Positions 1 through 6,342 of a stretch of DNA of 6,342 bases are shown here, one piece after another (positions within the stretch are counted from its first letter, which is position 1; each line of letters begins with the position of its first letter). The translations under genes were made by a program, and so were the position numbers. This stretch comes from Bacteroidales bacterium Bact_16 (GTDB lineage Bacteria > Bacteroidota > Bacteroidia > Bacteroidales > UBA932). The stretch spans positions 1 through 6,342 of the forward strand of contig LUZH01000222.1 in the NCBI GenBank assembly GCA_001602885.1, in the 5' to 3' direction. Under the pieces are notes generated by a model, which was given only the letters and a program-made list of their open reading frames with translations, did not search any database and was not told the origin of the DNA.

Positions 1-428
1 TAGCCGCGGAAGGCGAAGGACTGGCCGTTGAGGCCGGAGCCCATCAGGGCAAGCATCAGCGAGGAGGGCCCCACGAGGGGCACCACCTCGATGCCGTGGC
101 GGTGGCAGAGGGCCACCAGCGCGGCGCCCGGGTCGGCCACCGCGGGCAGGCCTGCTTCGGACATCAGGCCGACGTCCTGGCCGTCGAACAGCGGCAGGAG
201 CGCTTCCACCTCCGCAGGCGTGGTGTGCTCGTTGAGGATATGGAAATCCAGCTCGTCGATATGGCCGCGCAGGCCGTAGCGCGACAGGAATCGCCGCGCG
301 GTGCGCAGCTCTTCGACCACGAAGCAGCGCAGGCCGCAGGCCGTGTCAAGGACGGACTGAGGTAGAGTCGTGCCGGGCTCCGCGTCGCCGAGCGGGGCGG
401 GAATCAGGAAAAGCTTGCCTTGAGCCAT
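1..428 (-). CDS. SAM-dependent methyltransferase, RsmI-related tetrapyrrole methylase family (3' end beyond window)
   Basis: Partial gene: the start and 142 residues are present and the C-terminal part lies beyond base 1. It begins MAQGKLFLIPAPLGD, which matches the opening beta strand of the family (hydrophobic strand, then P-x-x-LGD), so the ATG at 428-426 is a firm start. An in-frame TAA lies five codons upstream at 443-441. Further family motifs are VEELRTARRFL (residues 38-48, the place of AEDTRxTxxLL in RsmI), SEAGLPAVADPG (90-101, the SAM-site loop equivalent to DAGTPxxSDPG) and VGPSS (119-123). RsmI 2'-O-methylates C1402 of 16S rRNA. The ELR, SEAG and NGQSFAFRG variants resemble a shorter Bacteroidota relative, usually annotated only as SAM-dependent methyltransferase, so the substrate is uncertain and no symbol is given. 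The start overlaps the tamB frame by 83 bases, suggesting co-transcription and possibly translational coupling. Codon 22 is CTA, a codon absent from tamB and tsaD. Confidence 0.9.
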   Translation of the reverse strand, partial: MAQGKLFLIPAPLGDAEPGTTLPQSVLDTACGLRCFVVEELRTARRFLSRYGLRGHIDELDFHILNEHTTPAEVEALLPLFDGQDVGLMSEAGLPAVADPGAALVALCHRHGIEVVPLVGPSSLMLALMGSGLNGQSFAFRG

Positions 429-3400
429 CGATCTTGATGATTACTTGTCTGAGTTGTTTCTCGGCCTCCAGCAGGTCGTAGGCCTCGCGCTTGCTGGCGG
501 GGACCGTCAGGTGGCGGATGAACTCCTGGAAGGTGCGGTATTCGCGCTGGTAGGAGATACCGATGCCGTTGCGCTGCGAGAAGTCGAGGTGGCTGGTGAA
601 TTCGTCGGCCGCGTGCGAGAACACGAGGAAGCGGAACTTTCCTTCCGGATCCAGCTTGACCTGCAGGTCGAGGTTGCCGGTGAAGTCGCCCGTGGCGCTG
701 CCCGTGGAGAAGCGCCGGTTGCCGAAGTTGCCGCCCAGCAGCACGCGGTTCTCGAAGAGCTGCGTGGACAGGGAGATGTCGAAGAGGTTCTCGCCGGTGT
801 TGATCTCCTGGTAGCCGAAGCCCACGTCGACGGGGATGTCGAGCCGCTGGAGGATGTTGTTGATCTGGCCGGACATCATCTCCGTGATGTTGGACAGCAG
901 GAGGTTGCTCTGGCTGAAGACGCCGGAGTTCTCGTCCGGCATGAACGATCCGAGGAGCAGCAGCGAGACGAACTGCTTCTGCACCTTGTCGGAGGTGTTG
1001 AGGGCGGACTCGACCTCGGTGCGCGTGGTCGGGTCCAGGTCCGGCACCTCGATGTCGAGGTTGACCGCCGGGTTGCGCAGGCGGTCCGTCACGTTGATCT
1101 TGCAGGTCACCTGGCGGCGCGTCTTGCTGTTGCTGGAGGCCAGGATCGGGTCCAGGGTGGTGCGCAGGCCGTAGGTGGCCGTCACGTCCAGCTCGGTGTT
1201 CATGATGTCGCCGCCGAACTTGACGGAGCTGCCGCGTTCGACGTTGAAGGTCTTGGAGAGGACGCCCGGCAGCACGAACTGGTAGTTGCCCTCGCTGATG
1301 TTGTAGTCGCCGTTGAGGTCGAAGACCGCGCGGGCGGGGCGGAGGTTGATGTTGACGCTGCCCTGGCCGCTGACCGCCGCCACGTTGCCGGCGGCCTTGT
1401 CGATCTCGACGAAGGCGCGCACGCCGGGCGTGAGGGTGACGTGGCCGCGGATGGTGATGTCGCTGCGCTTGACGGACTTGGTCTGCAGGCCGGCGATCAT
1501 CTGCTCGTAGGGGTCAAGCTCCTGCTCGGACTGGGTGAAGGTAAGCAGGCTGCTGTTCTTGGCACCCGTGAGCGAGCCGGAGAGGGGAATATGGACGTGG
1601 CCGTCGCCGGAGGTGCTCAGGTCGGCGTCGACGGCGAGGGCGTCGAACGGGCCCCTGGCGGAAGCCGTGCCCGAAGCGCGCAGCAGGCCGTAGACGGGAA
1701 GCTTCGGGGTCTCGGGCGTGTCGAGCAGCTTGAAATTGTTGAGGCTGAGGCGTCCGTTGAGCTGGAAGTCCTTGAACTGCTTGAAGGCGAGCGCGGCGTT
1801 GACCCGGCAGGTGCCGTTGTCCATGTCGCGGATGGTCACGTCGTCGAGGTAGAGGCCGCTGTCGTCCAGGCGGAGCGGGCCGTCGATCGTGTAGGGGACA
1901 CCCGTCGCGGCCACGCAGACCTCGCCGTTCTCGATGCGGAGGTCGGTGCTGTACGGGACGAGGTTGTCCATCGGGCCTTTCACGGCGATGTCGCCGGTCA
2001 GGCTTCCGTCGATCTTGGTGACGAGCTCCCGGAGGAAGGGTGTGGCGATGCTGAGCGGCAGCGCGTTGAAGTGCGCGTGGCCGTCGAGGGTCTTCTCTTC
2101 GATCCGGTAGGAGGCCCTGGCCAGCAGGGCTTCGTGGCCCGCGAGGCGGTCGGTGACGTGCAGGTCGAGGACCTTGCCGTCTTCATGCATCGTGCTCGTG
2201 AGTTGCAGCGCGCCGGCGTCCGCGCCCGCCACGCGGAGCGTGTCGACGCGGAAATCCATCAGCATGCTGCTGATCCCGTCCGGACCGGAGGTCACGGTGG
2301 CGGAGCCGTTCATCTGGCCCTCGATGCCGATCCTGGACGGCAGGAATTCATCCGCGAGCGCCAGGTCGAAGCGGGTCATCTGCAGGGTGAGGGTGTCGCT
2401 GCGGCCGGTGGAGATGCCGCCGTCCACAAGCAGGCTCTGCGGGCCGTTGTAGAGGCGCAGGCGGTCCAGGCGCAGCTCCTTGCCGTGCAGGATGATGGTG
2501 GAATCGTCGAAGCGCCAGGTCTCCGAACCGGCGGTGAGGAAGGAGTCGGAAGGACGGGCGCGGAGGTCCAGGATGCCCTCCCCGTCGCGGCTGAGCTCGC
2601 CGTCGAGGTGGATGTAGGCCTCGCCGGCCGCGCTGCCGAAGCTGTCGTAGTGGACGCCCAGCGCGAGGACGTTGTCGTCGGCGCTGGCGTCGATCGCGGG
2701 ATTGTTCATCGCCAGCGAGCCGGCGCGCAGCTCGGTGCTGACGATCTGCGCGGCGAGCGCCTCCGCGTGGTTGTCGAAGTGGATCTGGACGTTGCGCAGG
2801 TAGTTGGTGCCGAAGGCGATGCGGTCGGAGACCACCTGCCCGTCCAGGATGTTGTCGCGGACCGTCAGGTCGAGCGTCGTGCCGTTGGCCAGGTAGAGGC
2901 CGGGCATGAAGCGGGAGAGCAGGTCGCGCGTGTCGTGGAAACGCACCAGCACGTCATAATCGCCGGAGCCGCCGGCGGGCTTGTCGTCCGTATACAGGGC
3001 GGAGAGGTCCCGCCGCAGGGAGATGTTCTGGAGGTCCGTGACGAAGTCGCCGACAGGGGAGTCGCCGCGGAAGTCGGCGTCGACGAACGGGGCGGCGAGC
3101 CGGATGCGCTGCTCGATGCCGTCGGTCTCGGCGTTCATCTCGATGTTGCCGACCTCGAACGTGCCCCTTTCGTCGGTCAGCTTGAGATTCTCGAGCGAAG
3201 CGCGCCCGTCGAAGCGGCCGTCGTTCTGCACCAGGTTGACATAGAGGTGCGTGGCGACATGGGAGATCGGGGCGTCCTTGATGCCTATCGCGGCGAGGTC
3301 CAGGCCGTGGATGTCGCCGCCCAGGCGGTAGCGGTTGCCGCCCGGATGGGACTCCAGGTCAGCCATGCCTGCCAGGTCCAGCTGCAGCGCCGGGTCGTGG

Positions 3401-4935
3401 CTCAGGATGCGGCCGCGGGCCGTGCCGTTCTGCAGGGAGCCGGAGACGCTGAGGTTGTGGAAATCGTGCCCGAGGGCGTGGATCTTGTCGATATGGAGGG
3501 AATCGAGCCCGGCGTCCGGCAGCCCGCCCGGCCCCAGCTTGGCGAAGGCGCGGGTGTGCATCGTGACGGGACCGAGGGCGTCGATGCCGAGCATCCCGCC
3601 GAGGTCGAGCTCGCGGGTGGCGAGGCTGAGCGACGTCTCGAGCGGCAGGCCAGTCTGGGCGAGGTTGTAGATGCTTCCGTTGACGGAGAAATCGCCCGAG
3701 GAGCTCGTCAGGCTGCCGTCCACGTCGAGCCGGGCGATGGGACCGCGTGCCTTCAGCTGCAGGGTGAGGGGGACGCCGTGGGCGAAGCGGCTGAGGTCCG
3801 GGGCGCCTTTGCCGGTCACGCCGGCAATCAACTTGGAGAAGGCGGTGGTGGTGCCCGTGAGGTCCTGGACCGACACGTCGAGCGTCAGGCCGGGGATGTC
3901 GGGCAAGCCGGCGACGCGCCCGTTGAGGAGGGTGGATACGCCGGAGGAGACTTCGGTGAAGGCGAGGCGGTCCACCGAGAGGTCGGCGACCGGGCCGTTG
4001 ACGCGGCCGCGGCGCACGTCCAGGGCGATGGGGCTGCCGTCGAAGGCGCCGGTGAAATAGGTGAGCGTCTGCAGCGCGACGCGCGAGCGCAGGAATTCGC
4101 CCTCCAGCCGCACGCCCTGGACAAAGTCGGAGACGGCTTCGTTGAAGTGCAGGGCGAGCAGGCGCATGCTCAGGTCCGTCCAGGGATCGCGGAGCCGCAG
4201 GTCCTCGATGAGGGCGCGGCCGTTGCCGACCTCGACGCTGGCGCTGAGCTGTTCGACGCTGTAGCCGGATTTCTCCCGGGCCGACAGGCGGTCCAGCGTT
4301 CCGGAGACCTGCGCATCCACCATCTTGAGGTTGTGGCCGCTGATGTCGGCCGTGACGTCCAGGTCCTCGAAATTGATGCCGACGCCCTTATATGTGCCCT
4401 TGTCCGGCAGGAAGCTCGTCATCCGGAAACGGAAATTCTTGATGCGGAACTTCTTGATGTCGAAGACCGGGTCCGTGGACATCGGCTTGCCCGTGGGCTT
4501 GAGGTGGAAGATGCGGGAGATGTTGTTGCTGTATTCGCCGGGCTCGGAGGTGAGGTGGAAGTAGCCGTCCTCGACGGTCACGCGCCCGAGGTGGAGGCCC
4601 TGCTTCTGGAAGAGGCCGGCCAGCGAGAAGGTGGCGGTGATGCTCTTGGCCCGGAACACGGTGTCGGCCGGGGCCCAGCCGCGGCCGTTGACGTCGGCGG
4701 TGTAGGGGTTGGCGTCGACGAGCTTGAGGTTGCGGATCACGAGCACGCCGGAGGTCATCACCTTGAGCTCGTCGTACTGCACGCGGCCTTCCATGATGGC
4801 CGCCAGCTGGTTGAGCGCCAGCTTGGACAGGCGGGTCTGGAAATACGGCGTCTGGATGGCCACGGCGAATGCCATGACCAGGACCGCCAGGAATCCGACG
4901 ATGCGCGCAATGATATAACCCTTTTTCCTGTACAT
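346..4935 (-). CDS. tamB: TamB-like translocation/assembly module protein (AsmA-like superfamily, DUF490 C-terminus)
   Basis: A 1529-residue envelope protein. Residues 1-7 are short and basic (MYRKKGY) and are followed by one hydrophobic helix at about 8-27, a signal anchor placing the rest in the periplasm. Residues 29-75 (TPYFQTRLSKLAL onward) match the usual Bacteroidota TamB start. The middle, about 75-1140, is a long run of alternating beta-strand repeats typical of the lipid-groove bridges formed by TamB, YhdP and AsmA proteins. The C-terminal TamB domain covers about 1140-1470: LDPYEQMIAGL near 1140, GDYNISEGNYQF at 1209-1220, QKQFVSLLLLGSF at 1319-1331, VDVGFGYQ near 1369 and GIGISYQREY at 1457-1466. 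Family members act in outer-membrane protein assembly or phospholipid transport between membranes; the role here is inferred. The length is normal for Bacteroidota homologues, but the last 25-32 residues look out of frame (Arg-rich, overlapping the next gene). The ATG at 4935 lies 13 bases after a -7 promoter box. No TTA, CTA or TCA occurs in codons 1-1504. Confidence 0.93.
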   Translation of the reverse strand: MYRKKGYIIARIVGFLAVLVMAFAVAIQTPYFQTRLSKLALNQLAAIMEGRVQYDELKVMTSGVLVIRNLKLVDANPYTADVNGRGWAPADTVFRAKSITATFSLAGLFQKQGLHLGRVTVEDGYFHLTSEPGEYSNNISRIFHLKPTGKPMSTDPVFDIKKFRIKNFRFRMTSFLPDKGTYKGVGINFEDLDVTADISGHNLKMVDAQVSGTLDRLSAREKSGYSVEQLSASVEVGNGRALIEDLRLRDPWTDLSMRLLALHFNEAVSDFVQGVRLEGEFLRSRVALQTLTYFTGAFDGSPIALDVRRGRVNGPVADLSVDRLAFTEVSSGVSTLLNGRVAGLPDIPGLTLDVSVQDLTGTTTAFSKLIAGVTGKGAPDLSRFAHGVPLTLQLKARGPIARLDVDGSLTSSSGDFSVNGSIYNLAQTGLPLETSLSLATRELDLGGMLGIDALGPVTMHTRAFAKLGPGGLPDAGLDSLHIDKIHALGHDFHNLSVSGSLQNGTARGRILSHDPALQLDLAGMADLESHPGGNRYRLGGDIHGLDLAAIGIKDAPISHVATHLYVNLVQNDGRFDGRASLENLKLTDERGTFEVGNIEMNAETDGIEQRIRLAAPFVDADFRGDSPVGDFVTDLQNISLRRDLSALYTDDKPAGGSGDYDVLVRFHDTRDLLSRFMPGLYLANGTTLDLTVRDNILDGQVVSDRIAFGTNYLRNVQIHFDNHAEALAAQIVSTELRAGSLAMNNPAIDASADDNVLALGVHYDSFGSAAGEAYIHLDGELSRDGEGILDLRARPSDSFLTAGSETWRFDDSTIILHGKELRLDRLRLYNGPQSLLVDGGISTGRSDTLTLQMTRFDLALADEFLPSRIGIEGQMNGSATVTSGPDGISSMLMDFRVDTLRVAGADAGALQLTSTMHEDGKVLDLHVTDRLAGHEALLARASYRIEEKTLDGHAHFNALPLSIATPFLRELVTKIDGSLTGDIAVKGPMDNLVPYSTDLRIENGEVCVAATGVPYTIDGPLRLDDSGLYLDDVTIRDMDNGTCRVNAALAFKQFKDFQLNGRLSLNNFKLLDTPETPKLPVYGLLRASGTASARGPFDALAVDADLSTSGDGHVHIPLSGSLTGAKNSSLLTFTQSEQELDPYEQMIAGLQTKSVKRSDITIRGHVTLTPGVRAFVEIDKAAGNVAAVSGQGSVNINLRPARAVFDLNGDYNISEGNYQFVLPGVLSKTFNVERGSSVKFGGDIMNTELDVTATYGLRTTLDPILASSNSKTRRQVTCKINVTDRLRNPAVNLDIEVPDLDPTTRTEVESALNTSDKVQKQFVSLLLLGSFMPDENSGVFSQSNLLLSNITEMMSGQINNILQRLDIPVDVGFGYQEINTGENLFDISLSTQLFENRVLLGGNFGNRRFSTGSATGDFTGNLDLQVKLDPEGKFRFLVFSHAADEFTSHLDFSQRNGIGISYQREYRTFQEFIRHLTVPASKREAYDLLEAEKQLRQVIIKIDGSRQAFPDSRPARRRGARHDSTSVRP

Positions 4936-4940
4936 ACAGT

Positions 4941-4957
4941 TTATCTTACAAAGATAA
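4941..4957. promoter_or_regulatory. 7-3-7 dyad overlapping the tamB -7 box and start site (possible operator)
   Basis: TTATCTT (4941-4947) and AAGATAA (4951-4957) are exact reverse complements separated by ACA. The dyad covers the tamB -7 box and the predicted transcription start, a suitable place for a repressor to bind. TTATCTT occurs again at 5004-5010 within the tsaD -7 box. The sequence symmetry is visible; the operator role is inference, and no regulator gene lies nearby. Confidence 0.35.
4949..4956 (-). promoter_or_regulatory. Bacteroidota-type -7 promoter element for tamB
   Basis: Read on the minus strand this is TATCTTTG, an exact match to the Bacteroidota housekeeping -7 consensus TAnnTTTG. 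Only 13 bases separate it from the tamB ATG, so transcription would begin about 7-9 bases before the start codon, giving a nearly leaderless mRNA. No -33 TTTG is visible at normal spacing, so the promoter may be weak or assisted by a regulator. Confidence 0.7.
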
Positions 4958-5004
4958 TAATTAGTTTGCTCATTTCCATCGCACTTCGCCTCGGGAATAA
5001 TTAT

Positions 5005-5012
5005 TATCTTTG
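5005..5012 (+). promoter_or_regulatory. Bacteroidota-type -7 promoter element for tsaD
   Basis: TATCTTTG on the plus strand matches TAnnTTTG exactly and is identical to the box facing tamB. It lies 21 bases before the tsaD ATG, predicting a leader of about 15-17 bases. The only -33 candidate is TTCG at 4985-4988, with one mismatch to TTTG and a slightly short spacer. It probably also drives the FAD oxidoreductase gene downstream. Confidence 0.72.
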
Positions 5013-5033
5013 CAGACTAGATTGTAATTGAAG

Positions 5034-6056
5034 ATGGCAGACATCATTCTCGGCATAGAATCCTCCTGCGACGACACTTCGGCGGCCGTCATCCGCGACG
5101 GATGGCTTCTGTCCAATGTCATTGCCAGCCAGGACGTCCACCGCGCTTTCGGCGGTGTGGTCCCGGAGCTGGCTTCGCGTGCGCATGAACTCAATATCGT
5201 ACCGGTGGTCAGCGAGGCCCTCGCCCGGGCGGGCGTGAAGGCTTCCGACCTCACGGCGATCGCCTTCACCCGTGGCCCGGGCCTGCTCGGCTCGCTGCTG
5301 GTGGGCACTTCCTTCGCCAAGGCGATGGGCCTGGCGCTGGACATCCCGATCGTGATGGTGAACCACCTGCAGGGGCACCTGCTGGCCGATTTCATCCGCC
5401 AGCCGGACAAGCCGGTCCGCGAGCCGGCCTTCCCTTACCTCTGCCTGCTGGTGAGCGGCGGCAACTCGCAGATCGTCCGCGTGGACGACCCGCTGCATTT
5501 CGAGATTCTCGGCCAGACCATCGACGACGCGGTGGGGGAGGCCTTCGACAAGTGCTCCAAGATGCTGGGCCTGGGCTATCCCGGCGGCCCCATCATCGAC
5601 CGGCTCGCCAAGGAGGGCGACCCGACGCGCTTCAAGTTCACCAAGCCCCACATCGAGGGCCTGGACTACAGCTTCAGCGGCGTCAAGACCTCGCTGCTGT
5701 ATTTCGTCCGGGACGAGATGGCGAAGGATCCGGACTTCCTGGAGAAGAACAAGGAAGACCTCTGCGCCTCGTTCCAGAAGACGCTCATCGACATCCTGCT
5801 GGACAAGCTCGTCAAGGCGGCGAAGCAGACCGGCATCAAGGAGGTCACGATCGGCGGCGGCGTGTCGGCCAACAGCGGCCTGCGCGCGCGGATCGAGGCC
5901 GAGGGCAAGAAGCGCGGCTGGAACACCTATCTGCCCGAGTTCAAGTTCACGACCGACAACGCCGCGATGATCGCCATCGCGGGCTATTATCATTATCTGG
6001 CCGGGGAGCGGACGCCGCTGGATGTGGCGCCGGTGTCCCGGATGGCTGATTTCTAG
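5034..6056 (+). CDS. tsaD: tRNA N6-adenosine threonylcarbamoyltransferase TsaD
   Basis: Complete 340-residue protein of normal family length. TsaD, working in the cytoplasm with TsaB and TsaE, transfers threonylcarbamoyl from the TsaC product threonylcarbamoyl-AMP to A37 of tRNAs that read ANN codons, making t6A. The ASKHA-fold signatures are in order: LGIESSCDDTS (6-16), GGVVPELASRAH (40-51), RGPGLLGSLLVG (80-91), metal-binding H111 and H115 in NHLQGH, VSGGNSQ (140-146, where many homologues have VSGGHTQ), then GYPGGPIIDRLA and YSFSGVKT, the GGGVSAN nucleotide loop, and TTDNAAMIA with metal ligand D308. The ATG at 5034 is preferred to a TTG two codons upstream because the family starts just before this first strand; a TAA at 5025-5027 rules out any longer form. 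The gene lies head-to-head with tamB, and the next gene starts three bases after its TAG stop, indicating an operon. All key residues are present. Confidence 0.98.
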   Translation: MADIILGIESSCDDTSAAVIRDGWLLSNVIASQDVHRAFGGVVPELASRAHELNIVPVVSEALARAGVKASDLTAIAFTRGPGLLGSLLVGTSFAKAMGLALDIPIVMVNHLQGHLLADFIRQPDKPVREPAFPYLCLLVSGGNSQIVRVDDPLHFEILGQTIDDAVGEAFDKCSKMLGLGYPGGPIIDRLAKEGDPTRFKFTKPHIEGLDYSFSGVKTSLLYFVRDEMAKDPDFLEKNKEDLCASFQKTLIDILLDKLVKAAKQTGIKEVTIGGGVSANSGLRARIEAEGKKRGWNTYLPEFKFTTDNAAMIAIAGYYHYLAGERTPLDVAPVSRMADF

Positions 6057-6059
6057 GAT

Positions 6060-6342
6060 ATGAAAGAATTCGAGATCGTCTGCCCGCTCACGCGGGAACC
6101 GCGCCTCAAGGAGATCGAGGCCAAGGCCGGCGGCCTGAAATGGGTGCTCAAGAAGCGCTCCATCGATGCGCGCAAGGAGCCGGTCTGGCGCTATCAGTAT
6201 GAGGCGTACGGCCCGGACGAGGCGTATGTGCCGTACGAACTCCCTGAATATCAGGACGTCCACGGTGCGGAGCCGGTGGTCGTCGTGGGCGCCGGCCCTG
6301 CCGGCATGTTCGCCGCGCTCAAGCTCCTGACGCTCGGCCTGC
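6060..6342 (+). CDS. FAD-dependent oxidoreductase, COG2509-like (3' end beyond window)
   Basis: Only the first 94 residues are present; relatives are usually 500-550 residues. The N-terminal part (about 1-70) carries LKKRSIDARKEPVWRYQYEAY at about 30-50, and the KRSIDAR-type motif is characteristic of uncharacterised FAD-dependent dehydrogenases of COG2509. A Rossmann dinucleotide-binding strand and loop follow, VVVVGAGPAGMFAAL (73-87), with the GxGxxG glycines at 77, 79 and 82 for binding the FAD ADP moiety. The late position of this loop, after a small N-terminal domain, fits the family. Substrate and physiological role are unknown. The ATG lies three bases after the tsaD stop (TAG-GAT-ATG), so it is probably co-transcribed and translationally coupled with tsaD. 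There is no signal peptide, so it is likely cytoplasmic. Another FAD/NAD(P)-binding oxidoreductase cannot be excluded without the C-terminal part. Confidence 0.87.
   Translation, partial: MKEFEIVCPLTREPRLKEIEAKAGGLKWVLKKRSIDARKEPVWRYQYEAYGPDEAYVPYELPEYQDVHGAEPVVVVGAGPAGMFAALKLLTLGL

Larger units (their letters stand above)
4949..5012. repeat. Perfect 15-bp inverted repeat spanning both divergent -7 boxes
   Basis: The left arm, 4949-4963, reads CAAAGATAATAATTA. The right arm, 4998-5012, reads TAATTATTATCTTTG, its exact reverse complement, and 34 bases lie between them. The outer 8 bases of each arm are the -7 boxes. The inner 7 bases extend the match into what would be the -33/-7 spacer, which is usually not conserved. 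The right arm overlaps a perfect 10-bp palindrome, AATAATTATT, at 4996-5005. Confidence 0.9.
4936..5033. promoter_or_regulatory. AT-rich divergent intergenic promoter region between tamB and tsaD
   Basis: This 98-base gap is about one third G+C, in sharp contrast to the GC-rich genes on either side. It must carry the promoters for both divergent transcription units. It holds two outward-facing TAnnTTTG boxes, a 15-bp inverted repeat and a 7-bp dyad, listed separately. No convincing -33 TTTG element lies at normal spacing for either promoter; the nearest for tsaD is TTCG at 4985-4988, 16 bases before the -7 box. No transcription terminator is expected or seen. Confidence 0.85.

Noticed and set aside
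28..365. Plus-strand frames opposite the methyltransferase gene.
   Set aside because: The minus-strand frame carries several conserved methyltransferase motifs; the plus-strand products are low-complexity shadows.
346..4935. Mobile element, CRISPR array or tandem DNA repeats within the long gene.
   Set aside because: The repetition is at the protein level (beta-strand pattern of AsmA/TamB proteins); I saw no regular DNA repeats, terminal inverted repeats or transposase motifs.
445..5031. A 1528-codon open frame on the plus strand opposite tamB.
   Set aside because: It is the exact codon-for-codon mirror of tamB. Its product is a repetitive Val/Glu/Asp/Ala/Gly-rich sequence with no domain, and it is open only because tamB avoids TTA, CTA and TCA.
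5028..5033. TTG start for tsaD two codons upstream of the ATG.
   Set aside because: It would add only two residues (MK) before a good ATG, and family members begin right before the ILGIESSCDD strand. The ATG is the simpler choice.
4936..5033. A riboswitch, small RNA or terminator in the intergenic gap.
   Set aside because: The gap is too short once both promoters are placed, leaders would be about 7-17 bases, and there is no GC-rich hairpin followed by a T tract.
5552..6049. A 165-codon plus-strand frame inside tsaD.
   Set aside because: It overlaps conserved tsaD sequence in another frame and has Arg/Gly/Gln-rich shadow composition.
5004..6263. A 419-codon open frame on the minus strand opposite tsaD and the FAD gene.
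   Set aside because: It is a mirror frame of unmistakable tsaD, with low-complexity composition and no recognisable family; the same codon-avoidance artefact.

Overview
The window looks like ordinary chromosome from a GC-rich member of the Bacteroidota, probably an uncultured Bacteroidales-type bacterium. Three things suggest this. The intergenic region has two exact copies of the Bacteroidota sigma-factor -7 element (TAnnTTTG). The TamB-like protein and the tetrapyrrole-methylase-family protein resemble the forms I know from Bacteroidota. No strong Shine-Dalgarno sequence precedes any start. Coding DNA is very GC-rich, with third positions mostly G or C, while the single intergenic gap is only about one third G+C. 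The genus cannot be named from this sequence.

Layout: two gene pairs are transcribed away from a 98-base AT-rich gap (4936-5033). To the left on the minus strand lie a very long TamB/AsmA-like envelope protein (346-4935, 1529 codons) and then a SAM-dependent methyltransferase of the RsmI-related family, which runs off the window at base 1. The methyltransferase start lies 83 bases inside the tamB reading frame. To the right on the plus strand are tsaD (5034-6056), the catalytic subunit for tRNA t6A synthesis, and three bases later an FAD-dependent oxidoreductase that runs off the window at 6342. Coding sequence fills nearly everything; there are no RNA genes, mobile elements, CRISPR arrays or long empty stretches.

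How they work together: the left pair combines envelope biogenesis (TamB-type lipid or outer-membrane assembly) with a likely rRNA-modification enzyme. The right pair combines tRNA modification with a redox enzyme of unknown role. No shared pathway is evident; the link is probably positional, through the divergent promoter region. The gap contains a perfect 15-bp inverted repeat that holds both -7 boxes, and a second small dyad overlaps the tamB promoter.

I see no novel defence, mobile or biosynthetic system here. The points most worth checking are the 3' end of tamB, which looks like a 25-32 residue out-of-frame extension into the next gene, the symmetric divergent promoter, and the complete absence of TTA, CTA and TCA codons from the first 1504 codons of tamB and from tsaD. 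That absence produces giant mirror ORFs on the opposite strand, which are artefacts.
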